Below, in pieces: positions 33,263 through 45,122 of a stretch of 64,000 bases of DNA. The translations under genes were made by a program, and so were the position numbers. The DNA comes from Tipula vernalis (taxonomy: Eukaryota; Arthropoda; Insecta; Diptera; Tipulidae). The stretch spans positions 262,060,641 to 262,124,640 of the forward strand of contig OY282560.1 of the NCBI GenBank assembly GCA_958295665.1. The letters are read 5' to 3'. Every line of letters begins with the position of its first letter. The stretch's first letter is position 1. Under the pieces are notes generated by a model. It did not search any database, was not told the DNA's origin, and saw only the letters and a list, made by a program, of their open reading frames with translations.

Positions 33263-36200
33263 GTAGTCTCTTGCTGTTTTCATTATTATTAAATTGAAAC
33301 GTCAAAATGTCGACGTAAATTATTTTAGGTTTATTTAAAGGATTTGATAATAAAATACAATTTTTTATCGGTCGTGGACAAAGTATCGTATTCTACTCGC
33401 ATATAATGCCGAGCAACTTCGCGCTATTTAGAGTCAAGAATCTTGAGAAAAATGAAAAAAATCGATAAATTTATCAAATATTTAATAATCTCTCTATCAC
33501 TTAACGCTAGTCAACCCCGAAATTGTAGGTTAATCCAGACATCTCAAAATTACGGATTTCAAGGGAACCAACCCAATGTTATAGCTTCTAAATTTAATCG
33601 AATAGTCTCAAAAAATCACTTACAATTTCCAAAATCCTGATGTACTTGTAAGTCGGTAACATGACGCAAGTCAACGTCAAAATTTGATAAACTGGAATTA
33701 TCCTTGTAAAGACAATTCTTATAAAATTAACTTGATTTAAAAAATATTATAAAATCACCAAACCCGAAAATCGAGATGCCTGGTCTTCGATTATGTTAGC
33801 ATTATAAGTTCGAGCTTTTTACCGAAATTGAGGCAAAACGCGATTATGAAAATCATTTCGAGTTCGTGTAATAAAGCTTAACCGAAAAGTTGAAATTAAT
33901 CTATCACAATATATAACAGGTTTTGATTTCCCTAACAGAAATGTCTTCAGCTGCTATGCCGCTAAGCCTAAGCAACCTACATCATATTTTCAAATAATTT
34001 GTTTGTAATGTTGTATTATAGCAACGAAAATCCTTTTGGTTGTTTTTGAAGAAAATGTTAATGTTCTCTAATGAAAATTAGGATTTAAATGTAGTATAAA
34101 ATAAAACACGAATTTGTTTTTCCAAAGTATCCGAATCAATTTTTGTATAAGGGTATTTGGTATAAGTTAAAAATAATTGCTAAACAATTAATTCGATTTA
34201 TTGCATGCTTGAAAATTAAGGTTAATTTTTATTACGGTCCTTTTTGTAATCTGTGGAGTCCATTTTTACAAATTTTTGGAAAACATTTTCTGTATATTTA
34301 CTTAGCTTACCATCAGACGTTTTAGGAAAACGTAGAAACGTACACACTGAATAGATGTTTTATTTTAATCGGCAATCATTGGTAGCAAATTTCGCAGCAG
34401 AATTAATGGTTCTCGAAAACTTCAATATCCCTTGCTCTAAATTTAAAAATTTTATTAGAGATAATTAATTGTTGTTGCCATTGGTAATGGCAAAATTGTA
34501 TTTTTGCCTATTGCCATTGGTAGCAGCAAAATCTCAAGAAGAAAGAATAAGAATAAAAAATAAATAAAACTAATGAAAAGAATTCGAACGCATCTGTTTC
34601 CTTTTAACGTTCTTTTAAGTTAAGGTTGATTCACCAGACTTGTCCATTGAGCTCGTCAAGAAAATGACAACTTGACGGAGTTAAAAACCGAGTTAAAAAT
34701 ATATTATCTAGTATGTTGGCGACACCTCAGCTTTTTACTTTCTTTTACGTTAGTAACTTTTAATTTTGGTATCCCTTGAGTCTATAAAATTGGGTTTCGA
34801 AGTTGTGTCTTTGATTTGAATGTGCGGCAAGTAATTCATTAATCATCAAATATGTTGATTAATTTAGATATTAGATTTCAATAGAATGGTACATAATCGC
34901 ACTAATTCCATTTTCGGCAGGCATGAAGTTATTTAATAAAACATAGCCAGAGTTCAATAAATATTGCGGAGCACTACTAATGATACTATGGTCCATAAAT
35001 ATAAACCATACATCGAAAAATTATATTTCCCAAAGAGAAATTGCTTTTTTTCACTTATGTTTATAACTAATCCAGGCTATACTACATTTCCAGTACCAAA
35101 TGGAACACGTTTCTCAATGGATTTTAGTGAAATTTTATATCTGAGTTGTTAAGCCTATTCTGTCTGTAAAATTAAATCAATCATCATAACTCAAAATTTA
35201 TATTCACCAAATTTGGTTTTATATTCCCGCTTCAAATGGAACAAATACATTTATTGATAGATTTTGTGAAATTTGTATCCGAAATATTTTGTAAATTCTA
35301 TAAATAATTTCAATTATAAAACATATTACCGACCCAACGACAAGAAATATTTTGGAATACTGCTCTTACCAATAGTATTTTATGTTCGATACCATAAATA
35401 AAAAATTAGATTTGCCAATTTTGATTTTCCTTAAACAGCCAAACCTGACAATTTCCTCTCCACATTCAGCAAACAGACATTTATCGATATATTCTAGAGA
35501 ACTTTTATATCGGAGATGTTAGGCCATCGAAAAAAGCCTTTTATAAAAAGTTCGTAATCTTAAATTAATTAAATTAGGTCCTAAAGATTTTTTTTACCAT
35601 GTTATTTGGGATGGAGATTCTTTAGTATTTTTCTGAAAAACCAGAACATTTTCGCGGAAACCAGGAGGTCCGGTGACTATATATATAAACCTCATACCTT
35701 TTTATTCCAGAAAAGTACTTCTTCCTTTTCTAAAATTTTGTATGGCAACCCTAATTTGAAACCACGTTGAATTCTATTTTTTTTTTTTAATTTTGGCAGT
35801 TCATGTGTTTACAGATGCAATGAAAACGTGCCGCATATTTGTAATTTTTGCGCAATGGTCAATGATCAATAAAGTATTGGAGGGGGGGGGGGGGGGAGAG
35901 AGAATTGGTCAATCACCAGAAAAATTGTTTAAAAAGCTCGCCAAAATTTTACTGAAAGGAATTCAATTTTCGTTATTCGCGTGCGGTTAGTTGATTTGCT
36001 TTAAATACAATCAAATAAAGACGCACTATCTGTAACCCAATTTCAATTTAAATTAAACAACATTTTTTTTTGTTGAGCAAATTTGTGACAGGGGTTTGAC
36101 CCCCTAGGTATCTAAAAAAAAACAAAAGAAATAAAAAACAAAATGATTACTAACAGCACGGGAGACAAAAAGAACTTTGCACTGTTCTCCCTCTAGTTCA

Positions 36201-38100
36201 CAACATCCAACATCCTAGTTCTTACTAACAATTTACTGGCGACCTGTGGCCAACTTTTTTTTATTATTTTTTTTTCTATCTGATTTACGGATGAATCTGT
36301 GAATCACCTCTTTCCTCTCCCTAAATGATTTCCAAATACTTAGCGACATTTTAGCCATGTGCTTGGTTCGTCTCTTTCTTTCTTATTTTTCCTTTTGTTT
36401 GTTTACAACCACATTTTTTCGCAAATACGACTTTATCTTAAGGGTAGCTACGAAATCCCACGACCAACTTCCTCTACCCGACTTGAGTACCGGAATTAAG
36501 TCGTAGTAGCATTTCCCTTTTAAGGTAATTTTTGTAATGACTTTTACAAATGTTTACAATAACTTTGAATTAATAAATGCGATTATCGCTTGGAACTGTT
36601 TGCCTACAGAATTAAAAATATAAGTTCCATTAATAAATATAAAGAGGTTATGTTAAAATTAGTAACTTAAAATCTAGCCTCTTGTACATATTGTAATTAA
36701 TTATTGTTATATTGATATTGAAATATTATTATTGTTTATTTTATGTTATTCTCTACTGTTCTAAATATGTGTGATGTAGAAAAGCCACGGCTTATACATT
36801 GCATGAAGCATTATTATTATTATTAACTATTTTTTTCTATAATTTAAAGAAAATACAGGGGCTTTGGAAAAAATAATACCAAAATACACTGAAATCAATT
36901 CTCAATTCTATGGGAAAGTCAAAATAATTAGACTGGTGTCGATAATTAAAATAGACATTTTGACGAACTACTATGATTTCGAAAAACTGTGTGCCGTAAC
37001 TCTTTTTATGGTAATGACTGTACATAGATAGGATGTATAATTTATTAAGAAAACACTCGCGTCTAATTATTTAATGCGTCACTTTACAGTTGTATTTTTT
37101 TTTTTTCTTGAAATAAACACTGTTGATCGCACGCCGACGGTTTATAGTTGTAAGCAGCATAAAATTTCGAAATTTCTTTAATTGTTTTACAGACAATCGT
37201 ATAACAGCTCTAATTTTTGACTTTAATTGTAATTTTTAGCTACCTAACGGTCACATTGTTGCTATTTTTGATTTATTCAATTATGTATTGCAAAATTCAA
37301 TTCTGCAAAATCAAATTGTGAACAGTAAATTATTTTTTATAATTCGGTTAAAGAAGTATTTTGGTTACGTTTACGTTTTTTCCAATTAATATTTATCTCC
37401 TTTCGTATATTTGGAAAGTTAGATGGAGGATTCAAATTATAAAATTGGTTTATATTTTATTAATGTTAGCCTAGTGATCCAGGTCAAATCAATGTTTACT
37501 CGTACATCATTAACAACAACAACAAAAATTGGCAATATTTTAATCCGAGTATTTGACAAGATCAAAAGTCAAGAAGTGCAGCTAAGATTAAAATTAAACT
37601 CTATATTTATGCATAGACGAGAATTTTGCGTAGCATTGACCTAGAATAAACCATAAAAATATTTGCGTTCTATTAAATTATAAAAACTGTATAAACAAGT
37701 TTAAACGTTATATAAATTAATTTATAGTGCTGTAAAAAATAATAAAGAGTGTTATATAAAAAAAAGGAAATGCTTTATAAAATAAAATACATAAATAAAA
37801 TGAAATGTTTTGTAAATTAATAATAATAATTGATTTTTTCAGCCGTTCATATAATATAGTACAACTTATGTGGACCGGCTTGTCATAAATGCTAGCCGTA
37901 AATGATTATTCAGACTTTAGTTTTGGATTAATTTCGCTAATCGATGAAATCAATCAGCTGAACCAAGAAATCGATATTTCGCTGTGACAGGCATTTCACG
38001 CTGATAATTAATATGCGTATTGGTATACAATTACTGCATCCCGAAACAGGATATGTACCTTCAGCAAAGAGATGATACGTATATTTTTCAGATTAAATCT
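33263..38100. other. Long gene-poor stretch
   Basis: No frame with recognisable domains. Notable items: an inverted fragment of the 24160/41755 repeat near 34730-34800; the right end of the hAT-type MITE near 35715-35755 (ending tggcaaccctaa); a G-run at 35881-35894; and a candidate truncated LINE end near 36770-36828, ending in (ATT)n after a ccacggcttatacattgcat phrase. A 73-codon frame at 37423-37644 has no known resemblance. Confidence 0.4.
35715..35755 (+). mobile_element. Right end of the hAT-type MITE family
   Basis: The sequence agaaaagtacttcttcc followed by a tggcaacccta end matches the right terminal repeat of the MITE at 1503-1695. It is isolated, so it is a fragment or the far end of a decayed longer element. 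Confidence 0.45.
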
Positions 38101-38173
38101 TCTTAATAAGTCGGCAAAATCTTCACACTGTGTGGTTTGTAATAATAAATTAGTTTAATAAAAATTATTTTAC

Positions 38174-39280
38174 TCACTCAATCGTTTCAAATTCATTATC
38201 TCGCAAATCGATCAATTCCAAATGAAAATTATTTTCGAAAACATTTCGATCCAAAAATGAGAGCTTGTTATGCGACAAATCTAACATCCTCAATGACGAC
38301 AATCCTTTAAAAATATTACGTGGTATTTCCTTTAAAGATTCGTAATTCACAAATAATATTTCCAGTTTTATTAAATTATCAAAAATTCCTTCCTGCAACC
38401 GTAGCAAATTTGTCCCTTCCTCGGTCGAATTAATAATACGCATCTCGACTAATTCATTGGTTGAAAATTGATCAAAATTTAATAAATCCCCTTTCACAAA
38501 TGTACAATTAACCAAATGTAAATATTTTAAAATTTTCAGTTTTGCTAAATTACGACTATTAAACTTTATTAATTTTGTATTTAAAATTTTAATAATTTCC
38601 AGTTTATTTTGTTCCGCATTTATTTGATCGAAATCAACCAATTCACTATCGTATAATTCTAAATATTTCAAGTTGATCATACTGTGCAAAAACTCAGTAC
38701 TATTAAAACCGATATATACGAAAGACAAATAAGTTATCGTGCTTAAGTGGTAACCATCAAAAAATTGATGCTCATCAAATACCATGTAAGACGTGCAATG
38801 AATCATCAACTTCTGTGTATAGTTTAAATCCAAATCGATCAGAAATTGTTGCAGATTTATATTATTATTCGTGTGATTTGTATTATTATTAAAACAGTTG
38901 GTAAAACTTAAATAATCCGCATAATAAACGGGTTGTGCTGTATTAATTTGATCGTCACGATTTTTTTTATTATATGAACTAGCTTTCGGAATATACTGAA
39001 AACTGTTATAATCATCAAAATTACAGTAAACATCCAAAAAATTAGTATTTAAAAAATATTGAATAGTTATATTATGTTTTTCTGTTTTGTCGGCTTCCAA
39101 ATCCGTCACATTCAAAACTTTTGGACAAAATAACCACACCATTTTGTTCTCGCTGGGACTAACTTGACAATCACATACACTTTTATTTAAGTAGTCGCAC
39201 GTATTAAACAACGAGTTAGTATGTTTAAAAATGACAATAAATCGCAGAAGGTAATTAAGATAATTAAGTTTAGTTAACAT
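38174..39280 (-). CDS. LRR protein, Toll-ectodomain-like, first exon (paralogue B)
   Basis: The 368-residue frame begins with a signal peptide (about 1-24), followed by 'FNTCDYLNKSVCDC', the same C-x7-CDC cap as in the gene at 19957. Degenerate LRRs follow; the last three ('LSSLRMLDLSHNKLSFLD' and 'HLELIDLRDNEFETIE') are nearly identical to paralogue A. The final E lies across a donor (ATTGA|GTGAGTA, at 38177), so the reading stops at the intron's first codons. A possible acceptor (accacacag, 50 bp further) would add only about eight codons before a stop. Product is expected to be secreted and N-glycosylated. Function unknown; the family resemblance is to the Toll receptor ectodomain. Confidence 0.8.
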   Translation of the reverse strand: MLTKLNYLNYLLRFIVIFKHTNSLFNTCDYLNKSVCDCQVSPSENKMVWLFCPKVLNVTDLEADKTEKHNITIQYFLNTNFLDVYCNFDDYNSFQYIPKASSYNKKNRDDQINTAQPVYYADYLSFTNCFNNNTNHTNNNINLQQFLIDLDLNYTQKLMIHCTSYMVFDEHQFFDGYHLSTITYLSFVYIGFNSTEFLHSMINLKYLELYDSELVDFDQINAEQNKLEIIKILNTKLIKFNSRNLAKLKILKYLHLVNCTFVKGDLLNFDQFSTNELVEMRIINSTEEGTNLLRLQEGIFDNLIKLEILFVNYESLKEIPRNIFKGLSSLRMLDLSHNKLSFLDRNVFENNFHLELIDLRDNEFETIE

Positions 39281-39400
39281 TATTTTTTCGGCAAAAAATA
39301 CTCTTTATGATTTACTGGGAAACACGCAACTAATATTTTTTTTTATCTTAACGTGAATAAAAACAATTTTACTGGTTCAAGTGCGGATTAATCAATTTGC
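39281..39400 (-). promoter_or_regulatory. Upstream block shared with paralogue A
   Basis: On the minus strand, tccgcacttgaacc, gataaaaaaaaatattagttgcg, gtttccc and ttttttgccgaaaaata precede the ATG. The same ordered phrases lie upstream of the gene at 19957-21087. The gataaaa...tattagttg pair resembles a TATA-like box and initiator. The assignment is by conservation between the two copies only. Confidence 0.45.
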
Positions 39401-40500
39401 CAATTAAAATATTTTTCGTATAAAGTTTAAAAAATATTTGGCCCTATACGATTCCTCGGACGATACTTTTCCCGATGATAAATATTTATTTATATAAACC
39501 CTAATTATATTTTTGTAATAACAAGTCACCAAGTTAAATCCGAGAATTAAGAGCGATAAAATTGATAAAAAAAGGGAAAGCTTACGTTTTCGAACTTCGA
39601 GCGTACTAACTTAAAAATGTATACAAACAAAGGGTATTGTCGGGTCCTAGTACAAAATATCAGCCGAAATCAAATCTCAAAAAAGGTTGTTGCAAAGGTA
39701 GCGAATTCCCAACTAGACTAAATTTTGGATTAAAATTTAATTAGAAAACAAAATTTATTTATATTGTAATTTAAACAGCTTAGCTTATAAAACACGAATT
39801 ATTAATTTCGTTCATTAATTAATTGTCATCGTTTAATTATCGTTTGAAAACAAATATTTTTTTTTAGAAATGAACTTAGCCGGTTATACAATAGAATGCG
39901 CTCGAAGAGAAAGAAGGGACTAATTATTTCATATTTAAAAAATTTATTTGTTAAATAAATGTATTTTCAATTTTTAAATAATAAAAATTTAAACATTTTT
40001 AAAAATATATTTGTAATTATTAAAATAAAAAATAAATATTATATTACAAATATCCGCGCTTTTACAAAGTTTGAAATTTTACCGGACCACAAATTTTTCA
40101 CTTGAAAAATACTTACCCAACATAACCATGTCTTAGTGGGAAACTTACAAAATTGATGTTTTATTATTGTTGAGTGTGGGTGTAATTTTTGCATTTTTGA
40201 TTACATGTAGTTAAAATATGTCTTACAAATAAATTTGCAATACCAATTTGTATAAGTCTCTATCTCACTTCAAAAAAAAAATTTTAGTTCAATTTCTTTT
40301 AAAATATCGGTAATTTTTCGATGAATATTATTAGGTACAGTTATTTTTTGGCTATTGCTAGATTTATTAAGAGTGAACTCAAACATCAACGCTGCGTGTC
40401 CACTTGGTTATTTCATAAATTTGCGAGGTAAAAATCGAGCGTCAATTTTCTACCAAATATATCAAATGGAATCGTATAATTTATTTTGGATATTACCACT
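39401..40500. other. AT-rich intergenic sequence
   Basis: No gene and no clear repeat; many homopolymer A/T runs. Confidence 0.4.
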
Positions 40501-40609
40501 ATTCACGTTTGGATGAAAAAATGACGAATCAAAGTAAATATAATCATATAAAATATAATAAAGGGCTGAAACCTCATGAGGTGGTCAGAACTTCGGTCTT
40601 GATTAATTC

Positions 40610-41035
40610 AACTCCCAAACCAATTCCGAAATCAATCTATAAAGTCAATCTTCAGCTCAACCTCCAACTAAATATAAAAATCAACCTCCATCTCAATCGC
40701 AACGTAATTCTAAACGCAATCACCAAATTAACCCCAAATCAACTTACAAATCAACCCTTAACCTAACTACAAATCAACTCTTAATTAATTCCCCAATCGA
40801 ATAACTCACTTAACCCCTATGCAGGCTAACTAAATCCTAACTCAACTTCAACTCAACTTAGCTCTGCTCAACTCATACCATTATACCAACATGCCATCAT
40901 ACCATCAAAATCATACTATCATACCATCATACCATCATACCACGACCATTCTTATATACAAACCATCATACCATTATACCATTATAATATCATACCTTCA
41001 TACCATCATCGTCATCAAAAATCGACTCGATTTTT
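40610..41035. repeat. Degenerate simple repeats: caactc-type, then (ataccatc)n
   Basis: The left part repeats variants of ctcaac/aatcaac. From about 40897 to 41012 an 8-9-bp unit, ataccatc, recurs more than ten times with interruptions. The 85-codon frame at 40509-40766 is a translation of this simple sequence, not a gene. Confidence 0.7.
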
Positions 41036-41087
41036 GAAGTGTTAGAAATTCCTCTATAGTAACTTTAGATCTGATTATCATCTCTCA

Positions 41088-41245
41088 AGAAGGAGATGAA
41101 TGTTTAAGATATAAACAGTGCCTTTCTTAAGTCTTAAACAATATTTGTTTAAAGTATGGTTTAAATCGTTCAATGCGTGCACATTTGTTCAAATATTACA
41201 CACATATACTGTACATATATATATAAACACTCACTTTCAAATATA
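41088..41245. repeat. Direct flanking repeat, left copy
   Basis: The phrases gatataaacagtgcctttc, ttaagtcttaaacaatat, aaatcg, atttgttcaaatat and cacacatat recur in the same order at 43548-43690 (gatattaacagtgaccttt and following). The two copies flank the tandem-repeat element, so they may be the unit or target of a larger repeat. Confidence 0.55.
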
Positions 41246-41420
41246 GTAAAAACTAATTTCAACGGACACTCAATTTAGCGGAATCCTTACTTCAACGGAC
41301 AATTTTTTAAGTCCCATGCAACCGAAGTTTTTCAATGAAAACAAAACCTCCCTTAGATAAGCTGACACTTTAAAAGAGCGGACACGGACAGATATTTCTG
41401 CGATGATACAGGTTTTAAGA

Positions 41421-41525
41421 GTACACTTCAAATTGAAACTGTTACACTTCAATTTGTTCCTTTTGCACTTCAAATTGAACATTTAACATTTCAAATTGAA
41501 CTTTTTACATTTCAAATTGAACCAT
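41421..41525. repeat. Minisatellite of cacttcaaattgaa units
   Basis: Five copies of a roughly 23-25-bp unit with the core acttcaaattgaac. The last unit and the following attagcaaatta appear inverted at 43495-43530, so this forms one terminus of the element that holds the tandem array. Confidence 0.6.
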
Positions 41526-41754
41526 TAGCAAATTATATGTATGACCAATTAGGATGGAACTTAACTATTTCTTAGCAGGCTTTCTGGAAAAAAAATTGAG
41601 GTGTGGCCAACACACGACTTTCTTTTACGAACAGAGAATTTTGAGAAATTTTATTTTTTTCTTTATTTTTTTTTTAATTTTTTAATTTTTTATTTTTTAT
41701 TTTTATTTGTTTTTAATTTTTGGAAACATTTTGTATTAAAAAGTTTTTTGTAAA

Positions 41755-42078
41755 CCTTATACTATTTAAGATATTTGCAAAATAAATTTTCTGGACCAAG
41801 GGAGTGGCCACTTCTGGTTAGCCGATTTGGAGTAAAATTCAATGGGACCTCTCAATTTATCAAAAAAGCTTAAATCTTAAGTTTCAGTTCGATTGGTTAA
41901 ACCATCTGCGCTGTAGAGAAGACACAGACAGACTGACAAACAGACAGACAGACACCATTTCTAAACCCACTTTTTCGGACTCAGGGAACCTCAAAACAAA
42001 TAAATCTCTAAAAATCTCAAGGTCCAAAATTTTCATGATTACTATACTTTATTTTACTAGAGTAAAAGAAAGTAAAAA
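41755..42078. repeat. Interspersed repeat, copy 2 of the ~320-bp family
   Basis: Colinear with 24160-24475 (gggagtggccacttc, ctcaatttatcaaaaaagct, gttcgattggttaaaccatc, cccactttttcggactcagg, ctctaaaaatctcaaggtcc). This copy has an expanded cagacagac run. Non-coding. Confidence 0.65.
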
Positions 42079-42109
42079 TCAAAATTCTGGAATATCGCAA
42101 AAAAAAAAA

Positions 42110-43480
42110 AATAAATGAAATTTGACATGCGCGTTGGAAATGGAATTCTAAAATGATTTTTAGATTAAGTTATGGAATATGGCAACAATTTTATCTAAAA
42201 CTCAGTTTAAAACCCCATTTCCATCGCACTGTCAAATTTCATCATAATCGGTAAAGGAAAAGCCAAGTCCAATCTTACTTGGCCATATTCCAGAACTTTA
42301 TCCAAAAATAATTTTATAATCCCATTTCCAACGAACATACCAATTTCGTCGAAATCGGTTGAGAAATAGATAAGTTCCGTCCTAATTGGTCATTTTCCAG
42401 AACTTCATCTGCAAATCATTTTAGAATCCCATTTTGAACGCACATGTCAAATTTCGTCATAATCGGTTGAGAGATAGGCAAGTTTCATCATACTTGGCCA
42501 TATTCCAGAACTTTATCCAAAAATTATTTTAGAATCCCATTTCCATCACCCACATCAAATTTCATCGTAATCGGTTAAAAAATAGCCAAGTTTCGTCATC
42601 ATTTTCCGTATTCTAGAACTTTATCCATCAATGACTTTATAATCCCATTACCAATGCACATATAAAATTTCATCAAAATCGGTTAAGGAATAGCCAAGTT
42701 CCATCCTACCTTGCAGTATTCCAGAACTTTACCTAAAAATCATTTTTGGATCCCATTTTTAACGCACATGTTAAATTTCATCATAATCGGTTGAGAAATA
42801 TACAAGTTCCATCATATTTAGCCAAAATCATAATCGATTAAAGATCAGCCAAGTTCCGTCCTACTTGGCCATATTCCAGAACTGTATCCTAAAAATCATT
42901 TTAGAATTCCATTTTCAACGCACATATCAAATTTCATTATAATCGGTTGATAAATAGACAAGTTTCCTCATACTTTTCCATATTCCAGAACTTAATCCAA
43001 AAATCATTTTAGAATTCAATTTCCAATGCACAAGCCGAATTTCATCATAATTGATTAAAAAATAGGCAAGCTCCATAGAATGGAAGAGTAGAATCCCATT
43101 TCTAACGCACATGTCCAATTTCATCATTATCGGTTGATAAATATGCAAGTTCCATCATACTTGGCCAAATTCCAGAACTTCATCCAAAAATCATTTTAGA
43201 ATCTCATATCCAACGCATATGTCAAATTTCATCATAATCGGTTAGGAAATATATAAGTTCCCTCATATTGGCCATATTCCAGAACTTCATCCAAAAATCA
43301 TTTTAGAATCTGATTTCCAACGCACTTGTCAAATTTCATAATAATTGGTTGGGATATAGGCAAGTTCCATCATACTTGGCCGTATTCTAGAATTTCATCC
43401 ATAACTCATTTTAGAATCCCATTTCCATCGCGGAAGTCAAATTTCACTAAAATCAGTTAAGAACTAGATAAGTTCCATCC
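42110..43480 (+). repeat. Tandem array, ~105-125 bp period, about 12 copies
   Basis: Each unit reads roughly gtcaaatttcatcataatcgg, ttgagaaatagccaagttcc, atcatacttggcc, atattccagaactt, tatccaaaaatcatttt and agaatcccatttccaacgca, with 10-20 percent divergence between units. The same unit makes up the block at 27010-27690 in the opposite orientation. The 73-codon frame at 42927-43148 is an artefact of the array. Confidence 0.8.
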
Positions 43481-43547
43481 TAATTGGCCATTCATTTAAT
43501 TTGCTAAAGGTTTAATTTGAAATGTAAAAGGTTCAATATGAGGTTTG

Positions 43548-43690
43548 AGATATTAACAGTGACCTTTCTTAAGTCTTAAACAATATCTGTGTTATGTTTG
43601 ATTCAAATCGGTCAAGTCGTTTGGATTTGTTTAAATATCATACACATATGCGGTACATACATACAAATACTCGTACTCACTTTATTTTAT
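43548..43690. repeat. Direct flanking repeat, right copy
   Basis: Colinear with 41088-41245 (see the shared phrases there). It closes the repeat block before the BEL/Pao element. Confidence 0.55.
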
Positions 43691-43832
43691 AGATTGCTCA
43701 ACCGCTTACTAAACACTGGTCCAACAACATCTCAACCATAATTCAACCCGCAACTTTACTTGCCTAATCTTTGTATTATTTCATACTTTATTATTATATT
43801 TTCTCTTTCGGTTTCTTTCACCGATTGGTGTG

Positions 43833-43992
43833 TTGACGAGAGTAAAAAATAAAAAACGAGCGTTGCGACAAATTGACTGCGATTGAATAAAGAAGAATAA
43901 AGAAAATTCATCGTGGAAATAATTTGCGTTTTATTTAAATTAAAAAATAAATATAGTCCACCTAAATTTAGAAATATTGTCGAATTTATTCA
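43833..43992 (+). mobile_element. Probable BEL/Pao 5' LTR (end) and primer-binding site
   Basis: The stretch ends ...gtcgaatttattca and is followed at once by tggtcattcgagccggat (43993 onwards), the phrase that directly follows the 5' LTR in many insect BEL/Pao elements. The LTR seems to start at tgttgacgagag or somewhat earlier. No 3' LTR was found to confirm its limits. Confidence 0.5.
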
Positions 43993-44279
43993 TGGTCATT
44001 CGAGCCGGATTCGATTTGAATCCTAGGGTAGTTTAAAAGTTGACACAGTGAAATAAAATATTAAGTACAAATTTTGTGCTTTGACGTAAAAAAAACGTGA
44101 TCGAAAGAGCTGTTTGATCCGATAAAGGTGCATCATTATAACCAAGTCTAACTAGTTATTGACTGTTTGTGATTGTAAAGATTTATTCGTTCATAAGGAT
44201 TTGTGGAAGATTGAAAATACCGTGCATTACCGACAGGTGGTTTGGTGTCTATTGGTGGGGGGGGGGGACCAAAGTTGAG

Positions 44280-44673
44280 TAGATTAATCTACCAGCTCCG
44301 TAACCTTCCAGTAGGGTGCGCATCGCGTGAGCTGTTCTGATCTTGTCATTAGGCAGCTGCGTAATAAAATCAAACGGAGTACGGGGCAGGAGTAGGAATA
44401 TACGGGAGTGGGACAACCCTCTCGAGGTCCTTGGGATCCAATGCTACCGTCTTTCTAGCAGAACTACTGGCTGTAGTAAACATCTAGGAGGGAGAGCAAT
44501 AAGCCCAGATAGTATGTATCACGTACCGGGAGGCAGTATTGTCAGATTCATTAAGAACCTGAATATTGACTGGACGGATAATTAAGCAGGGTCCAGCACA
44601 ATAGATCTTTTAGGTCGCAGTGCGAAATGGCTGAACGCCCGCATGGCCTTCCAATAATAATAATAATAATAAT
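44280..44673 (+). mobile_element. I-like LINE fragment inserted in the BEL leader
   Basis: It contains a piece of RNase H-like sequence (a YGAGVGIYGSGTTLSRSLG-type frame near 44375-44430), then, after an internal deletion, 'HLGGRAISPDSMYHVPGGS' and 'FIKNLNIDWTDN' with the stop at 44583. The 3' UTR (ggtccagcacaatagatctt, ttaggtcgcagtg) and an (AAT)n tail follow. It is the same family as the LINE at 53461-56443, but on the plus strand. A G-run (44257-44267) precedes it. Truncated and dead. Confidence 0.7.
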
Positions 44674-45122
44674 CGCCATTTCATGTGTAAGTGCACAAAA
44701 AAGTTAGAAGTCGCCATAATTTTTGTCATTACATTTTATAAAAAATCGCCGATTGTAAAATCTCATTTATTTAGGATGTATTAATAAAACAACACAAGGG
44801 ATTCATTTTCTAACAAAGCAGGTACAGTAAAATAAAGTGGGCGGAGCTAAATACTAAACATAAAATAAACAAACTAAGCTAAGTTGCGCCAAAATTGTAA
44901 TTTATATAGAAAATAGTAAAAAAATTTAATCAGCAAGTACTGATCTTATTAATCATCTGGGAGCTTAATAATTGTGTCCATGGTGTAGTTTTCATCGATT
45001 TATAATCATCAAGTTGCTTATGGCTTGTTATCAGTCATCACATCGCCTATTCGAGAACGGTGAGTTATTAATTCAGCGCAACGTGTTTTTCATCAATAAT
45101 CTTAGTTTTTACTTCAAATTAG

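Larger units (their letters stand above)
41500..43530. mobile_element. Non-autonomous element with internal tandem repeats
   Basis: The left end (acatttcaaattgaacc, ttagcaaatta, gaccaattaggatggaactt) is matched inverted at the right (aagttccatcctaattggcc, aatttgctaaaggtt, aatttgaaatgtaaaa). Between them lie an inserted copy of the 320-bp repeat (41755-42078) and the long tandem array. No transposase. It may be a TIR-bounded satellite carrier, similar to tandem-repeat MITEs in other insects; that comparison is from general knowledge. Confidence 0.5.

Noticed and set aside
40509..40766. 85-codon frame rich in Asn, Leu and Pro
   Set aside because: Translation of a degenerate caactc-type simple repeat.
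40897..41012. CRISPR-like array of ataccatc units
   Set aside because: Unit is 8-9 bp without spacers; it is a microsatellite in a eukaryotic genome.
42927..43148. 73-codon minus-strand frame
   Set aside because: Lies within the tandem array and repeats with its period.
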